A DNA stretch of 64,000 nt from Ahaetulla prasina (GCF_028640845.1 NC_080542.1:65175064-65239063), one strand, 5' to 3'; shown: positions 24,891 to 37,367, counted from the stretch's first letter. Numbers and translations are program-made. Notes: generated from the letters alone by a model not told the origin.

Positions 24891-25117
24891 GTTAGAGTGC
24901 TGTACTGCAGGCCACTCCTCCTGACTATCGGTTGCCTGTAATTTGGCAGTTCAAATCCCACCAGGCTCAAGGTTGACTCAGCCTTCCATCCTTCCGAGAT
25001 GGGTAAAATGAGGACCCAGATTGTTGGGGGCAATATGCTAACCCTGTTAAATTGCTTAGAGTGAGGTGTAAAGCACTATAAAACAGTATATAAGTCAAAG
25101 TGCTATTACTATTGCTA
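24874..25117 (+). mobile_element. tRNA-derived SINE, MIR-like layout (tail type 1)
   Basis: A-box-like TGGCGCAGTGG (24881-24891) and B-box-like AGTTCAAATCC (about 24948-24958) mark a tRNA-derived pol III promoter. The core GGTAAAATGAGGACCCAGAT is shared with the SINEs at 31603 and 38271. The tail is GTAAAGCACTATAAAACAGT, unlike those two. Confidence 0.75.
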
Positions 25118-25396
25118 TGTATCCTTAGGACACAACCAACAATGGTAGCTGCCTGAATTTATCCCTAATTCTTCTGGTTTATAGTAGTGCATTTCTGACA
25201 CAAACCACGCTTAGGAATAACATAAAATGTCATATCTGCAATCCTTTTTACCCGGATTTCCTGCCATGAATCAATTTAGCATCCATGAGAGTTTTATTTA
25301 TTTATTTATTTATTTTTATTTATTTTGTCACAACAGTAAATATAAGCATTGACATGTAACAACTATATAATATATGAGCATATGTATGAGCATAAG

Positions 25397-25940
25397 CAGG
25401 GGTGAAATGCTCCTGGTTCGGACCGGATCACGTGATCCGGTAGCGATTGAGGCAGGCAGTTTGGAGAACCGATAGCAAAAATCCCTGCCCCCTCCCCCAA
25501 TGCCCACACCTCGCTGTTCCTCTTCTCTGTCCTGAAGCTCTCGGTGGTGATATAGCTGCAAATGGCCTTAAATGACTGCCGCGGCACTTCAAAGGACCGC
25601 ACTACAGCTGATCAGTGCTGTAGGCAGCTAGTAGACCAGTGCCTCTATTTTTAAAGAAGGTAGACCGGTGCCTGCCAAAAGAAAAGGCACTTGGTAGACT
25701 AGGGTCTCTCAGTAAAAGGCAATTGATGGACCGGGGCTTCTCAGTAAAAGGCAATTGGTAGACAGGGGCCTCTATTGTTAAAGAAGGTAGATCGGTGCCT
25801 CCCAAGTTTTGTATACTTTATTATTTTTATTATTTATTATTATTGGCCATGCCAATTCAGTCATCTGACCACCAAGCCACACCCATCAATTAAGCCACGC
25901 TCACAGAACTGGTAGGAAAAATTTTTAGATTTCACCCCTG
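25397..25940. mobile_element. hAT-like non-autonomous element, 544 bp, perfect 8-bp target duplication
   Basis: Termini CAGGGGTGAAAT and ATTTCACCCCTG are perfect 12-bp inverted repeats. AGCATAAG flanks both sides (25389-25396 and 25941-25948). No transposase frame. The interior has several near-direct repeats of an AAAGGCAATTGGTAGAC-type block at 25670-25790. Shares its right-end CCACGCCCACAGAACTGGTAG-like segment with the other hAT-like elements here. Confidence 0.92.
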
Positions 25941-26184
25941 AGCATAAGTATGTAATAACTATATTAATTAGATATAATGAAAGGGAATAATAGGACAGGA
26001 ACGGTAGGCACGTTTGTGCTCTTATGCAGCCCCTTACAGACCACTTAGGAATGGTGTGAGGTCAATGGTAGACAGTTTTTGGTTAAAGTTTTTGGGATTT
26101 TGAGAAGAGACCACAGAGTCAGGTAGTGAGTTCCAAGTGTTAATAACTCTGTTACAGAAGTCATATTTTCTGCAATCAAGATTG

Positions 26185-26258
<74 letters not shown>

Positions 26259-27935
26259 TTAATTTTTATACCGCCCTTCTCCCAAAGGACTCAGGGCGGT
26301 GAACAGGCAGATAAAATAATACAATACATTACAATAAAAACACTATTTTAAAAACTTATCAATATAGCCTAAATTTAAAATACAATACAAAATATAAAAT
26401 AAACCCCAATAAAATCCATGTTTAAAAACCCTATTTAAGCCAGTCCTGCTCGGAAGAATAGATATGTCTTAAGCTCGCGGCGAAAAGTCCGGAGGTCAGG
26501 AAGTTGTCGAAGTCCTGGGGGAAGCTAATTCCAGAGGGTAGGTGCCCCCACCGAGAAGGCTCTCCCCCTGGGGGTCGCCAGCCAACACTGTTTGGCTGAC
26601 GGCACCCTGAGAAGACCCTCTCTATGGGAGCGTACCGGCCGGTGGGAGGCATGTGATAACAGAAGGTGGTCCCGAAGATATTCCGGTCCTATGCCATGGA
26701 GCGCTTTAAAGGTGGTAACCAGCACCTTGAAGTGCACTTGGAAAACCATAGGTAGCCAGTGCAGCCTGCGCAGGATCGGTGTTATATGGGAGCCACAAGT
26801 GGCTCCCTCTATCACCCGCGCGGCTGCATTCTGAACCAACTGAAGTCTCCGGGTGCACCTCAAGGGGAGCCCCATGCAGAGAGCGTTACAGTAGTCCAGG
26901 CGAGAAGTGACGAGGACGTGAGTGACCATGCATAAGGCATCCCGGTCTAGAAAGGGGCGCAACTGGCGGACCAGGCGGACCTGGTAAAAAGCTCTCCTGG
27001 AGACGGTCGCCAAGTGATCTTCAAAAGACAACCGTCCATCCAGGAGAACCCCCAGATTGCGCACCCTCTCCATTGGGGCCAATGATTCGCCCCCAACAGT
27101 CAGCCGCGGTTGCAGCTGACTGTACCGGGATGCCGGCATCCACAGCCACTCAGTCTTGAAGGGGTTGAGCTTGAGTCTGTTTCTCCCCATCCAGACCCGT
27201 ACGGCCTCCAAACACCGAGACAACACTTCAACAGCTACATTGGGGTGGTCAGGGGTGGAAATGTACAGCTGGGTATCATCCGCGTACAGTTGATAACTCA
27301 CCCCAAAACCACTGATGACCTCGCCCAGCGGCTTCATGTAGATGTTGAACAGGAGAGGTGAGAAAATCGACCCCTGTGGCACCCCACAAAGGAGGTGCCT
27401 TGAGGTCGACCTCTGCCCCCCTGCCAACACCGTTTGCGATCGGTTGGAGAGATAGGATGAGAACCACCGAAACACGGTGCCTCCCACTCCCAATCCCCCC
27501 AACCGCCGCAGCAGGATACCATGGTCGATGGTATCAAAAGCCGCTGAGAGATCTAGGAGAACCAGGGCAGAGGAATAACCCCTATCCCGGGCCCTCCAGA
27601 GGTCATCCACCAATGCGACTAAAGCTGTCTCCGTGCTGTACCCAGTGGAAACCGGACTGGAACGGGTCTAGATAGACAGATTCATCCAGGTACTGGGGTA
27701 ACTGGTGTGTCACAAAGCGAAGGTTGGAGACTGGATGATAGTTACCCAAAACAGCTGGGTCCAGGGAAGGCTTCTTGAGGAGGGGCCTCACCACCGCTTC
27801 TTTCAAGGCAGTGGGAACAACACCCTCCTTCAAAGAAGCGTTGACAATCCCCTGGAGCCAGCCTCGTGTAACCTCCCGGGTGGCCAGCACCAACCAGGAG
27901 GGACACGGGTCCAATAAACATGTGGTGGCATTTAG
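26185..27935 (-). mobile_element. L2-like LINE, longest copy, with (AAT)n tail
   Basis: (AAT)n at 26185-26259, the inverted 3' end TTTATACCGCCCTTCTCCC, a UTR, and about 1.5 kb of reverse transcriptase. 5'-truncated at 27935. Inserted into the antisense LINE at 25295-28195 in the same orientation. Confidence 0.88.
26440..27914 (-). pseudogene. L2-like reverse transcriptase, nearly complete domain, broken
   Basis: N-terminal RT motifs come first ([32 protein letters not shown] at 27914-27650), then after a frame break near 27630 the palm: [16 protein letters not shown] (motif A), [17 protein letters not shown] (motif B) and YADD at 27275-27286 (motif C), then thumb and C-terminus. The catalytic aspartates are all present. 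A premature stop follows LWN at about 26525, where the other copies read ELPPG. APE endonuclease and ORF1 are absent. This is the best template in the window for the family consensus. Confidence 0.85.
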
Positions 27936-28199
27936 CGAAACGGTTTACATTAAGTTTAAATCTATTGTTTGCTCTTGTATTGTTGCAATTGAAGCTGAAG
28001 TAGTCTTCAACAGGAAGGACATTGCAATAGATGATTCTATGAGTTAAACATAGGTCCCTTCGGAGGCGGTGGAGTTCTAAGTTTTCTAAACCCAGGATTT
28101 CAAGTCTGGTGGCATAAGGTATTTTGTTGTATTTAGAGAAGTGGAGAACTCTTCTTGTAAAATATTTCTGGACACGTTCAATTGTATTCAATTGTTTTC

Positions 28200-29341
28200 C
28201 CTTATTTTTTCCTCATTACAGTTTGGGCTGATGATTATTCCAAGGCTTCTGGTTGAGCAACATGGAAAAGGGGTATCTGAATCTGAATATTTCCTCCTTT
28301 AATCTATTTGCTTAACCACTATACCATAGTGGCTGTTATTTGTGTTGAAAGGAGAAAAAATTAGGTAAAACAATGAAAACAACTAAACAAACCTTTCACA
28401 GTGACTTGGCACCCTGGCACATACTTTCCAAATCACAGATAGATTGATCATCTGAGAATGCTCTTCAGAAAATTTGGCATTTCAAGCGGTTATGGACTCA
28501 TTTGGCAGAGTTGGCCTTAAATCTGATAAAAGAAAGAAAGGCTAATTTAGATACACTAGTAGTTATCAACAGTTAGTAGATAATTAGTGAACCATTGTGA
28601 ATTGTTCATTACAATAACAGTGTACTTTTACAAAAAGAAGTAGAGCTGTTTGGCAGCTGATAAACAAGCGGCACAGCTGCAGTGCCTTAAAAATAAAGCA
28701 ATCATTTCAAAACACTCATATTTTGCAAAGTGAATAGGAAAACTTCTGCTTGTAAAAACACTAATGTTACTGGTAAATTGTTGTGTGAATTAGAATTGTT
28801 TCTTTGGATCCTTTATATCTTTACATTCATGTCAATTCTTTGAAGAAACTGACAATATAATATTATCATTGCATTAAACTGTTAAAGGTGAAAAGTTGAG
28901 AAACTAACAATCTGTGGCTGAAAAATAATACATTTCATTAGTGCTTGAAGTTTTTGAAATAAATGGATTCCAAAAGGGCAATCACCATGAGTACAGAATG
29001 TGAGAAGAGAATTGCATTGGAATAAATTACATATATGGAATCCTTGCTATTTTCTGAAGTTAATTGTTTGCTTGCAGAAGTTTTGTTTCCTGAATAGGTA
29101 GCATCAGCTCTGATCATTGATGATTACTTAATAGATAATAAAACATCTGCAAACAATCAATCTCGGATAGCAACAAGAACTTTACAGTTCAACTCAGAAC
29201 TATGAATATATATATTCTCTTCTGTTGATAAAAATGAGGTAGGCAATTTGCCATTTGACTTATTTTCCTTCATCATCAGTAGTCTAAATCTTTGAGTTTA
29301 TTATGATGCTTCTTACATCTTCTATAGTCCTTTATCATGAA

Positions 29342-29374
<33 letters not shown>

Positions 29375-29707
29375 GTAGAATTGTGGCTTGATTTTTCCTC
29401 TGTACATGGAAGAAAGAAACTATTAGGGACTGCTTCCCTCGAACCATATTCCCTGGCCTCTTTCTCTTGTTTCTTCTGTCAGAAATACCTAGGATAATAA
29501 ATAGTTGTAGTTTAACATCAAGACATATATAAAGTACATATTGGGTTGAACATGATCACATGATTTTGTTTAGATCTAAACTGCTGCTGATAAATGTGGG
29601 CAAATAAAAAACCAAATTAATATTTCTTCTTTGTAGCATACTCAAGTATCATAAAGAAATCAACATATAAAACTATATGGATTGCTAATACATTATTACA
29701 TAAATAT
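28200..29707. other. unassigned sequence with a (TC)n tract
   Basis: AT-rich single-copy-looking DNA. (TC)n at about 29349-29376. No conserved coding motif. Confidence 0.4.
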
Positions 29708-29721
29708 AATTCATTTATAAA

Positions 29722-29953
29722 AGGTAAAGGTTCCCCTCGCACATACGTGCTAGTCGTTGCCGACTCTAGGGGACAGTGCTCATCTCTGTTTCAAAGCCGA
29801 AGAGCCAGCGCTGTCCGAAGACGTCTCCGTGGTCATGTGGCATGACTCAACGCCAAAGGTGCACGGAATGCTGTTACCTTCACACCAAAGGTGGTCCCTA
29901 TTTTTTCTACTTACATTTTTATGTGTTTTCGAAACTGCTAGGTTGGGAGAAGC
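29722..29953 (-). mobile_element. Sauria-type SINE, 5'-truncated, with target duplication
   Basis: Reverse of the family 3' body, with the GGTAAAGGT tail at left. Flanks AATTCATTTATAAA (29708-29721) and AATTCATCTATAAA (29954-29967) match at 13 of 14 positions. Truncated in the middle of the body. Confidence 0.88.
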
Positions 29954-29967
29954 AATTCATCTATAAA

Positions 29968-31600
29968 TATAGCTATTTTTCTTATAATGAATGAATCATT
30001 ATGGCACTGATTATCATAAGCACAAGTTGCTTTATGTTTAAAACTTTACAATCAAGCCTGTATCAGTCCTCTATTTACAATTGTGTATAAAACTTTGGAA
30101 CATATGTGTGATGTTGCAATACATATAAAAAGGGATGGAATATGCATCATTATATTATGTTTCTGATCTCAGTCTAACTGTCCTTGTTCTCCTAGCTATG
30201 TTGCTACATGCTTCCATTCATACAGTAATCATTGCATTATTTTAATTTTTATTAAAAAGTTACCAAACAAAAATAGCCAGTTCAGTCCAGTTTGGGGTGG
30301 GTGGGGGTAGAATCTTATAAGCAGATTTCCAAACCTTGGGCTCATAAATCTTCCTAATTGTCTTGGATATTTTTTTAATCCCAGATCTCATGCCCTGAAA
30401 ATAACTTTTCATTATCTAACTATATACTAATAAAACACTCATTGTCATAACCTTTAACTGGGTGAAACAGTTCATAATAAGGCAACAATTTTTGAACTAA
30501 GGTACTTCAAAGGGGCTAACTTAGAGAATGCATACAAAATCTGGGATCCATGTTTATCAAAGGAATGAAATTTGAAAAACTTGTGAGTGCTTTAGTGCTA
30601 CTGGCTGAGGCTGTGCTGTTGTGCTATTGTTGTATCACATGATTTTTGTTTTCAACATTCCCTTGATCCCCACTCACCCAGTCACTAAACAGGAAAGGGC
30701 AGGGAAGGGTGGGAAGGGGAACGAACCCCTGGCCCATGCTACTCCTTTGCGTAATCCTAATTTATGTCATTTCCCCACAACCTTCCCTGATCCTGCCCAC
30801 TGCCCCATGTGCCCTCCCCAAGCCATGCAGTACTTCTTATGTAGTCTCATGTACTCCCCCTGTGGGAAATGCAACATTCAGTTAAAGATCATGACAAGAG
30901 TTTAGTTGTATCTAGTTCTCCTGTGTCATATAAATATGCATTATCTATATCCCATCTTTGTTCATCAACTTAATATTTCTGCTGATGTGGTGCCAGAGCC
31001 AAAGTCTGCCCTCACAGTTGTGCATTTCTACTTTTTGGACAAAATGCCAATTTCTGCCGTATCAAAGGAAAATCAGGACTGCCAATTTGCAACTTCTAAT
31101 GTTTATATAGCAATTCTACTTCAAATGAGTTCTGGAGGAACATCAGATAATGCAAATGCCTCTTCCAGATAATACCTTTTGATCCAAAGGAATCCTTCCA
31201 ATGAAGAAGGGATAGAATAATTCTGTGATTATTCAAGGGTAAATTCATTAGACATTTAATGTCTGACCCCAAACTGCAATTAAAATTTATTCAAATTTAC
31301 TTCATGGACTCAAATCAATGTAGAACTGAGAACAGATATATTTCACAATGATGTAATTCAAAGTGAAATTGTTAAATTGGAGACAATACTATCACTACAA
31401 ATCTGTATATTGTTTCCTTTGATTTGCAAAAGAACAAATTTGAGATACATCACAACTTTCCATTGACTAGATACCATTTGAATATGAGAGAAGATTTAAT
31501 GCACAAATTGCCAATGAAGTCACTATGATTATATCAAACAACATTTAAACTGAATCAATATTATTATGTTGAAAGATGAGATGGTTGGAAATCATTGGAA
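29968..31600. other. unassigned sequence
   Basis: No recognised repeat family. Open frames at 30621 and 30906 have no domain-like conservation pattern that I can identify. Confidence 0.4.
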
Positions 31601-31602
31601 AT

Positions 31603-31868
31603 ATGGGCCGTGGTGTGGCTCAGGCTGTAAGAAGCCTGTTATTAAAACACAGCTGCCTGCAATTACTGCAGGTTCTAGTCCCACCAGGTCCAAGGTTGAT
31701 TCAGCCTTCCATACTTTATAAGGTAGGTAAAATGAGGACCCAGATTGTTGGGGGGGCAATAAGTTGACTTTGTAAATATACAAATAGGATGAGACTATTG
31801 CCTTACACACTGTAAGCCGCTCTGAGTCTTCGGAGAAGGGCGGGATATAAATGTAAACAAAAAAAAAT
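31603..31868 (+). mobile_element. tRNA-derived SINE with L2-like tail (tail type 2)
   Basis: A-box-like TGGTGTGGCTCAGG, B-box-like GGTTCTAGTCCC, the core GGTAAAATGAGGACCCAGAT, and the 3' end CCGCTCTGAGTC ... GAGAAGGGCGGGATATAAATG plus an A-rich tail. The last part resembles the L2-like LINE 3' end. Confidence 0.8.
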
Positions 31869-31869
31869 A

Positions 31870-33371
31870 ATTCGGAGTCTTATCACTCTTATGACAGCTT
31901 TCAATACATACTTTTCTTTACTCTCATAGATGATGGCTGGCATCGTCTACTCAAAATGATGAACAACAAGAAACAAACAGCAATGCATTATAATGCATAT
32001 CAAATAATCATGAGAATGAATTTAATAACTTCTACAAAAAGTATTTGTAGTATTGTCTATTCCAACAATATATGGTTGACCTAGCTGCTAAGATGAAGGT
32101 GAGAGACTAAGTTACATCTGAATGAATCAAGAAACCTTGAGATTAGCAACAACACAGAGGCCTGACTGATGTACTAAATTATGATGATTTTAGAATCATT
32201 GGAAGGTGCAACATCTTCTCTTCAACATTTGTTGGTGGATCAAAATATATGATAGCATGATCTCAAGATACCATGAAGAATATTCAACTTAATGAGAAAA
32301 TTGTTTATGAACTATCTCATTAGCACATATGGTATTTTTGATTGGTGTACTAGCATAGTCAGGTATATGTCATTTTAAGCCAAGGAAAAAGAAGTGAATG
32401 GCAGATTAATCACAAATGTCATCAAAAGTGTCCTTTCTTAAATGAAAAACATGTATATCTTTCTTTTTTAATAAAGGATATTTTTTCTTTAATTTTAAAA
32501 CCAAAACAATATGCCCATTACCATTCTGTTTCTCTTTTTAGGTAAGGAAATGTACCTGAAAGAATGAGCCCAGTAAATCATGCATTAACTAGTGATCATA
32601 TATTAATTATTCTCACATGTTGACTATCTGCTGTTGATTTTTAGAAGCCAAGAAGCAAATATAGCTTTACATTTAATCCCTGTGCAACAGTAGAAAAACA
32701 TTAGTACCTCTAATATCTCTTTTCTAGGTTGGCCTTTATTCAAGAGATCAGATTATGACTGTACATTTAGAAAAGAACCTTATATATCAGCTTACATTTT
32801 CTGCTGCTTCACTTCCATTTTTAAAATGGAAATCTGCTCTGTCTCTCAACAAAATAGTAGCAGTAATAAACCCATCCACTGACTGCAGAGTAAGGAAATG
32901 AATAGTTTCAAGGTACATAAATTTTCAAATCTTTTCAAATTTCAGAAAATCAAATAAATTTATGTCCATGTCCTTGCTTTATTATTTTCTCATTATATGC
33001 TGTGTTTTAGAGACAGCATTTACTGAATGCTTCTCAATGTTATAGTACCTATTTACTTTCATGAACTCCTCTAGCTACTCATTATATATATTTATTGTCA
33101 GTAAAATATTTCTGAACTTTTTAATGAACTGTTAGCAATATTTTGGTCCACTGAGTTGCTTAATCCTGTCAGGAAAATACCTTGCTTTATTGATCATATT
33201 ACTATTTGTGGAAAGGTTTCATTTGGTCACATTTAAGATACACCATTGCCAATAAACCTCTCAGCATTAGCGAGAAATCTATATTGCTTCTACAGATGAG
33301 TTGAAATAGTGTCCATTTTCATGTTTACACTCAAAAAAAAGTGAAAATTGAACTCTAGCATAGGCTTCTCC
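31870..33371. other. unassigned sequence
   Basis: AT-rich, no element or coding motif recognised. Confidence 0.4.
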
Positions 33372-33373
33372 TA

Positions 33374-33704
33374 CTGTGTTTCTCCAAAAATAAGACCTCT
33401 CTGGATAATAAGCCCAATCGAGCTTTTAAGCGCATGTGGTAAAATAAGTCCCCCCCCAAAAAAAATAAGCCCTCCCCCCAAAATAAGCTCTTCCCAAAAA
33501 TATTTAAATGCATGCACAGCTGGTCCCCGCCATTTCCTCTGGTTAGGGTTAGGGAGACAGAGCTGGAAATCAGGTAAGACAGCAACAGCAGCCCTGTCTT
33601 GCTCCACGTGCCCCAAAATAATAAGACCTCCCAAAATAAGGCCAAGCGCTTATTTCGGGATTCAAAAAAATATAAGACAGGGTCTTATTTTTGGGAAAAC
33701 ACTG
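33374..33704. mobile_element. TIR element, about 330 bp (non-autonomous)
   Basis: Left terminus CTGTGTTTCTCCAAAAATAAG; inverted right terminus CAGTGTTTTCCCAAAAATAAG. TA lies before the left end, but the right flank is AAGTA, so the target site is uncertain. Interior is rich in short C runs and AATAAG motifs. Confidence 0.65.
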
Positions 33705-33709
33705 AAGTA

Positions 33710-34262
33710 ATATCTGTAACAATGCTATATTTCTAATGCTGAGCTTTAATGACTTCCTATGATTATGTGTGTGTATTATATATACTTGTATATGTATATA
33801 TAATATCACTGCCAGCAGCAAACCAGTGACAATTACTGAGATCACCAAAGAACTGGAACAACAACTCTATGTTCTATTACCATAACAGAAATAATACAGA
33901 AGTAATAGAAAATATGTTATCATTATTTTCTCCTGCTGGATGTAAACATTTAATCATAGTACCACATTTATAAGAGAAGGCTAGGAAACCAAATGTGGAA
34001 CAAATGAATTATTGCTATAATACTATGAATACAGAACATTTTTGAAGACGAATAACATGCAATAATGCAACATTCATAAAAAACTGAATCAGTACAAAAG
34101 AAAGCGATCTGGAGAAGCTGTTTCCTTAATAAATATTGATCTTTTCAAAGGAAAGTATGGACAGATCATGTAGAATTGCACTCATTGAAACATAGATTCT
34201 CATGCTGAAAATGAATATTATAATGGTTCATGCTCACCAATATTTTATACAGCATATTATCA
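33710..34262. other. unassigned sequence
   Basis: Contains a short TATA-rich tract at 33765-33805 and nothing else I recognise. Confidence 0.4.
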
Positions 34263-34263
34263 G

Positions 34264-35060
34264 AGAATAGAATATAGAATACAGAATGACAGAGGTGGAA
34301 GGGACCTTGGAGGTCTTCTAATCCAACCCCCTGCCCAAGCCAGAGACTCTATACTGTTCTATCCAATCTCTTCTTTAAAAACTCCAGTGTTTAAACACCC
34401 TCAACTTCTGAAGGGAAGTGTTCCACGGATTAATTGTACTCACTATCAAGAAACTTCTCCTTTGTTCTAGGTTGAATTTCTCTTTAATAAGTTTCCAACT
34501 ATTACTTCTTATTTTGCCCTCAGATGCTTTGGAAAATAGATTATCACCCTTCTATTTGTGGCAGTCCCTGAAATATTGGAAGCTTGCTATAATGTTATGC
34601 TTACTCCTTCTCTTTGTTACATTGGACATACCCAGTTTCTGCAACCATTCTTTATATGTTTTAGCCTCCAATCCCCTAATGATCTTTGTTGCTCTTTTCT
34701 GTACTCTGTAGAGTATTATGGTGGCCAGATCTGGATGTAATATTCCTAATGTGGTTTTACCAAGACAGTATATAGTGGTACTAATATTTCACATGTTCTT
34801 GATATTATTCCTTTGTTAATGCAGCCTAGTATTGCATTGGCTTTTTTGTCAGCTGCAGCGCATTGTTGGCTCATACTTAAATGGTTGTCCACTAGGACTT
34901 CTAGATTCTTCTCACAGTTACTGCTGTTCACTACATACATTTGGTTTTTCTTGCCTAAGTGTAAAACCTTGCTTTTCTCACCACTGAACTGCATTTTGTT
35001 GGATAGGGTCAATGTTCAAATCTGTCAAGATCTTTCTGGATCTTGAGCCTATTTCCTAAT
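34264..35060 (-). pseudogene. CR1 LINE, RT C-terminus and 3' end
   Basis: The 3' end AGAGGTGGAAGGGACCTTGG (inverted) is the bird/reptile CR1 terminus, here beside decayed AGAAT-like repeats. Coding frame 35012-34746 reads SGEKSKVLHLGKKNQM, KNLEVLVDNHLSMSQQC and KKANAILGCINKGI, ending LVPLYTVLVKPH, the classic CR1 thumb. Later coding is frameshifted (the 34418-34700 region reads ICQDLKRS-type CR1 only in pieces). 5'-truncated; no catalytic motifs. Confidence 0.8.
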
Positions 35061-35155
35061 TGGCTAATGTATATGTTTTAAATGTCTAGGAACCCCACAA
35101 TACCAGCAGCACATCTTAAAAAATAACTATGGAATTAACAAAACTCAAAAGACAC

Positions 35156-35762
35156 TGTTGGAAGAAATGTCCATCCGGTTTCAATTCCAAGTGGGGAGAA
35201 AGACACTGGAAACATGGAGGCTGTTTGGAAAGATGGTTTAATGGTGGACAGGACCACATGGGTTTGAAGTCCTGGGCAATTGAACACATGGGTGAGAGAG
35301 CAATTTATACCATCTCTTGGGCTTTGCAAAAAAATGAATCCTATTGGTTGTCAGACTCCCAGGGGGCTAAGCGGGGATCCAGCTAACCTTGTAGGCTGTC
35401 TGTGTCCCAGGCTTGGTTGAATCTGGCTGGGTGATGATGTAATGAAGAGGGTTATATTCTGAAAGAGTGTTGGGCAGTTCCTATTATGGCTTAATGCCTT
35501 TGTCATGGTTTGGATCTTGAGTGAGGGTTAATCCTATTAAGTCCTGAGGGTGAAGGTCTTTTGTTTTATAGATAAGCTTGCCCCTGCCTTTTTTCTTGGA
35601 GACAAGATGGCCCAGTCTTTCTGGGACTATTAACAAAGGTGGGCACTGCTTTCCAAGAGCATGTTTCTCCTTTTCTCATCTCATCATAATATTCTGCCTT
35701 TTAAATATTTCCTAGAATATTTCATTTTTCTAGGAGCGGGTAGGTGCTAACTTTCTACAACA
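35156..35762 (+). mobile_element. LTR-like interspersed repeat (possible solo LTR)
   Basis: Begins TGTTGGAAGAAATGTCC and ends ACTTTCTACAACA, so the tips are TGTTG/CAACA. The left edge recurs at 49115 (antisense) and the right edge at about 45685 (antisense), which fixes both boundaries independently. No coding content and no clear target duplication. Confidence 0.5.
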
Positions 35763-35764
35763 CA

Positions 35765-36072
35765 ATACCATATAAAAGATTTATACTTATACAGGGCTAT
35801 GTATATACAAACAATGCACAACTATAGATTTCATTTCATTATGCTACATAAAAAATTCTGATCTGGGGCATAGCAATGTTGTTTGAATAATTCAGAATCC
35901 ATTATGAATCATTATAAAAATAGGATAGGGCTTTGATCACATGTTCAAGCCACCATCTTGATTATTATGATCCAATGTTTGTATAATGCCTATATATAGA
36001 AATGAACCCAAGCAATTTACAATGGGGACCAATTGTGCCATTATCCAACCTTGTCTGTTTATTCTAGCATAT
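35765..36072. other. unassigned sequence
   Basis: No feature recognised. Confidence 0.35.
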
Positions 36073-37367
36073 TTTTCATTTAACAAGAAATCCAAGAAAA
36101 AACAAGCATAGTTACACAAAGAACTCTTTGATAAACTGAAAAACAAAAAGGATAAGTTCAAAAAATAGAAAGAGGGGAACATAACTAAGGCAGAATATCA
36201 ACAAATAGCCCAAACTTGCAAAGATGAAGTTAGGAAAGCTAAAGCTCAGAACGAAGTAAGATTTGCAGCAAATGTCAGAAATAATAATGAAAATGTTTCC
36301 TTCAAGATATAAAAAAATAAGAAAAAAGTAAAGGTAGCAATGAGAAGATGGCAAGGAAGTAACAGACAATAGAAGAAAGGCAGAGCTTAATTCATTCCTG
36401 GCATCTGCAATCTGCATCTGTCTATCAATGCATTCTTTGCCTCAATAATACAGTCCCACCTACCAAAAACAAAACTGTAAAACACAGACTAGGAATACAA
36501 ATTAAAATAAACAATAAAGTGGTAAGAGAGCACCTGTCTACTCTAGATGAATTCAAATTACCAGAATCAGACTGTTTACATCGCAGAGGTCTGAAGGAAG
36601 TGGCAGATGTGATCTCAGAACCATTGAATCATATATTTCAAAGATCCTGAAACATTGGGAAATTACCAGAGAACTGGAAAAGAACTGATGTGATTCCCAT
36701 CTTCAAAAAAAAGGGGGGGGCATATCCAGAAAGTTACAGATCAATCAGCCTGACATCAACACCTGGAAAAGATATTCAAGCAACAGATCTGTGAACACCT
36801 CAAAGCAAGCAAAGTTATAACCGGTAGCCAACATGGGATTGCCAAAAACAAATCATGCCAAACAAATATATTTAATTCTTTGACAAAGTGACTAAATTAG
36901 TGGGTCAGTGAAATGTAGTGGACAGAGTGTACTTGGATTTCAGTAAGACATATGACAAAGTGAAATTCGGTATGGAGAAAAGTAAGGTTTTATCCATAGG
37001 CAAGAAAAACAAAATATACCAGGTACAGATCAGGTGAAATCTGCTCAATAGCAGTAACTGTAACAGGGATCTTGCAGTCTTAGTGGGCAATCATTTAACT
37101 ATGACGCCAGCAGTGTGCAGCAACAGCCAATAAAGTGAATGCAATCCTAGGTTGCATTAACAGAGGGATAGAATCAAAATCACATGAAACATTAGTATCA
37201 CTTTAATCACTTTAAAGTCTTAGAAAGAGCCATATAAAACCTTAGTAAGATCATACTTACTACTGCATCGAGTTTTGGTCAGTATATTATATTATACAGT
37301 ATATTATAAAAAATATGTTGAGACTAGAAAGAGTGCAGAAAATAACAAAGATGATTAGGGGCTGGAT

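Larger units (their letters stand above)
25295..28195 (-). pseudogene. LINE RT C-terminus and 3' UTR, split by a hAT-like element and an L2 LINE
   Basis: Same family as 7092-7745. The pieces are 27936-28195 (coding: IERVQKYFTRRVLHFSK, YATRLEILGLENLELHRLRR), 25949-26184 and 25295-25396 (end of coding and 3' UTR). The join between ATCAAG at 26180 and TTTACATTAAG at 27945 matches the uninterrupted copy at 7390-7415, so the L2 LINE plus its (AAT)n tail was inserted between them. The hAT-like element interrupts the 3' UTR at 25397. Only the C-terminal thumb of the RT survives. Confidence 0.75.

Noticed and set aside
27358..27675. Plus-strand frames opposite the L2 reverse transcriptase
   Set aside because: Shadow frames; the minus strand carries the RT motifs including YADD.
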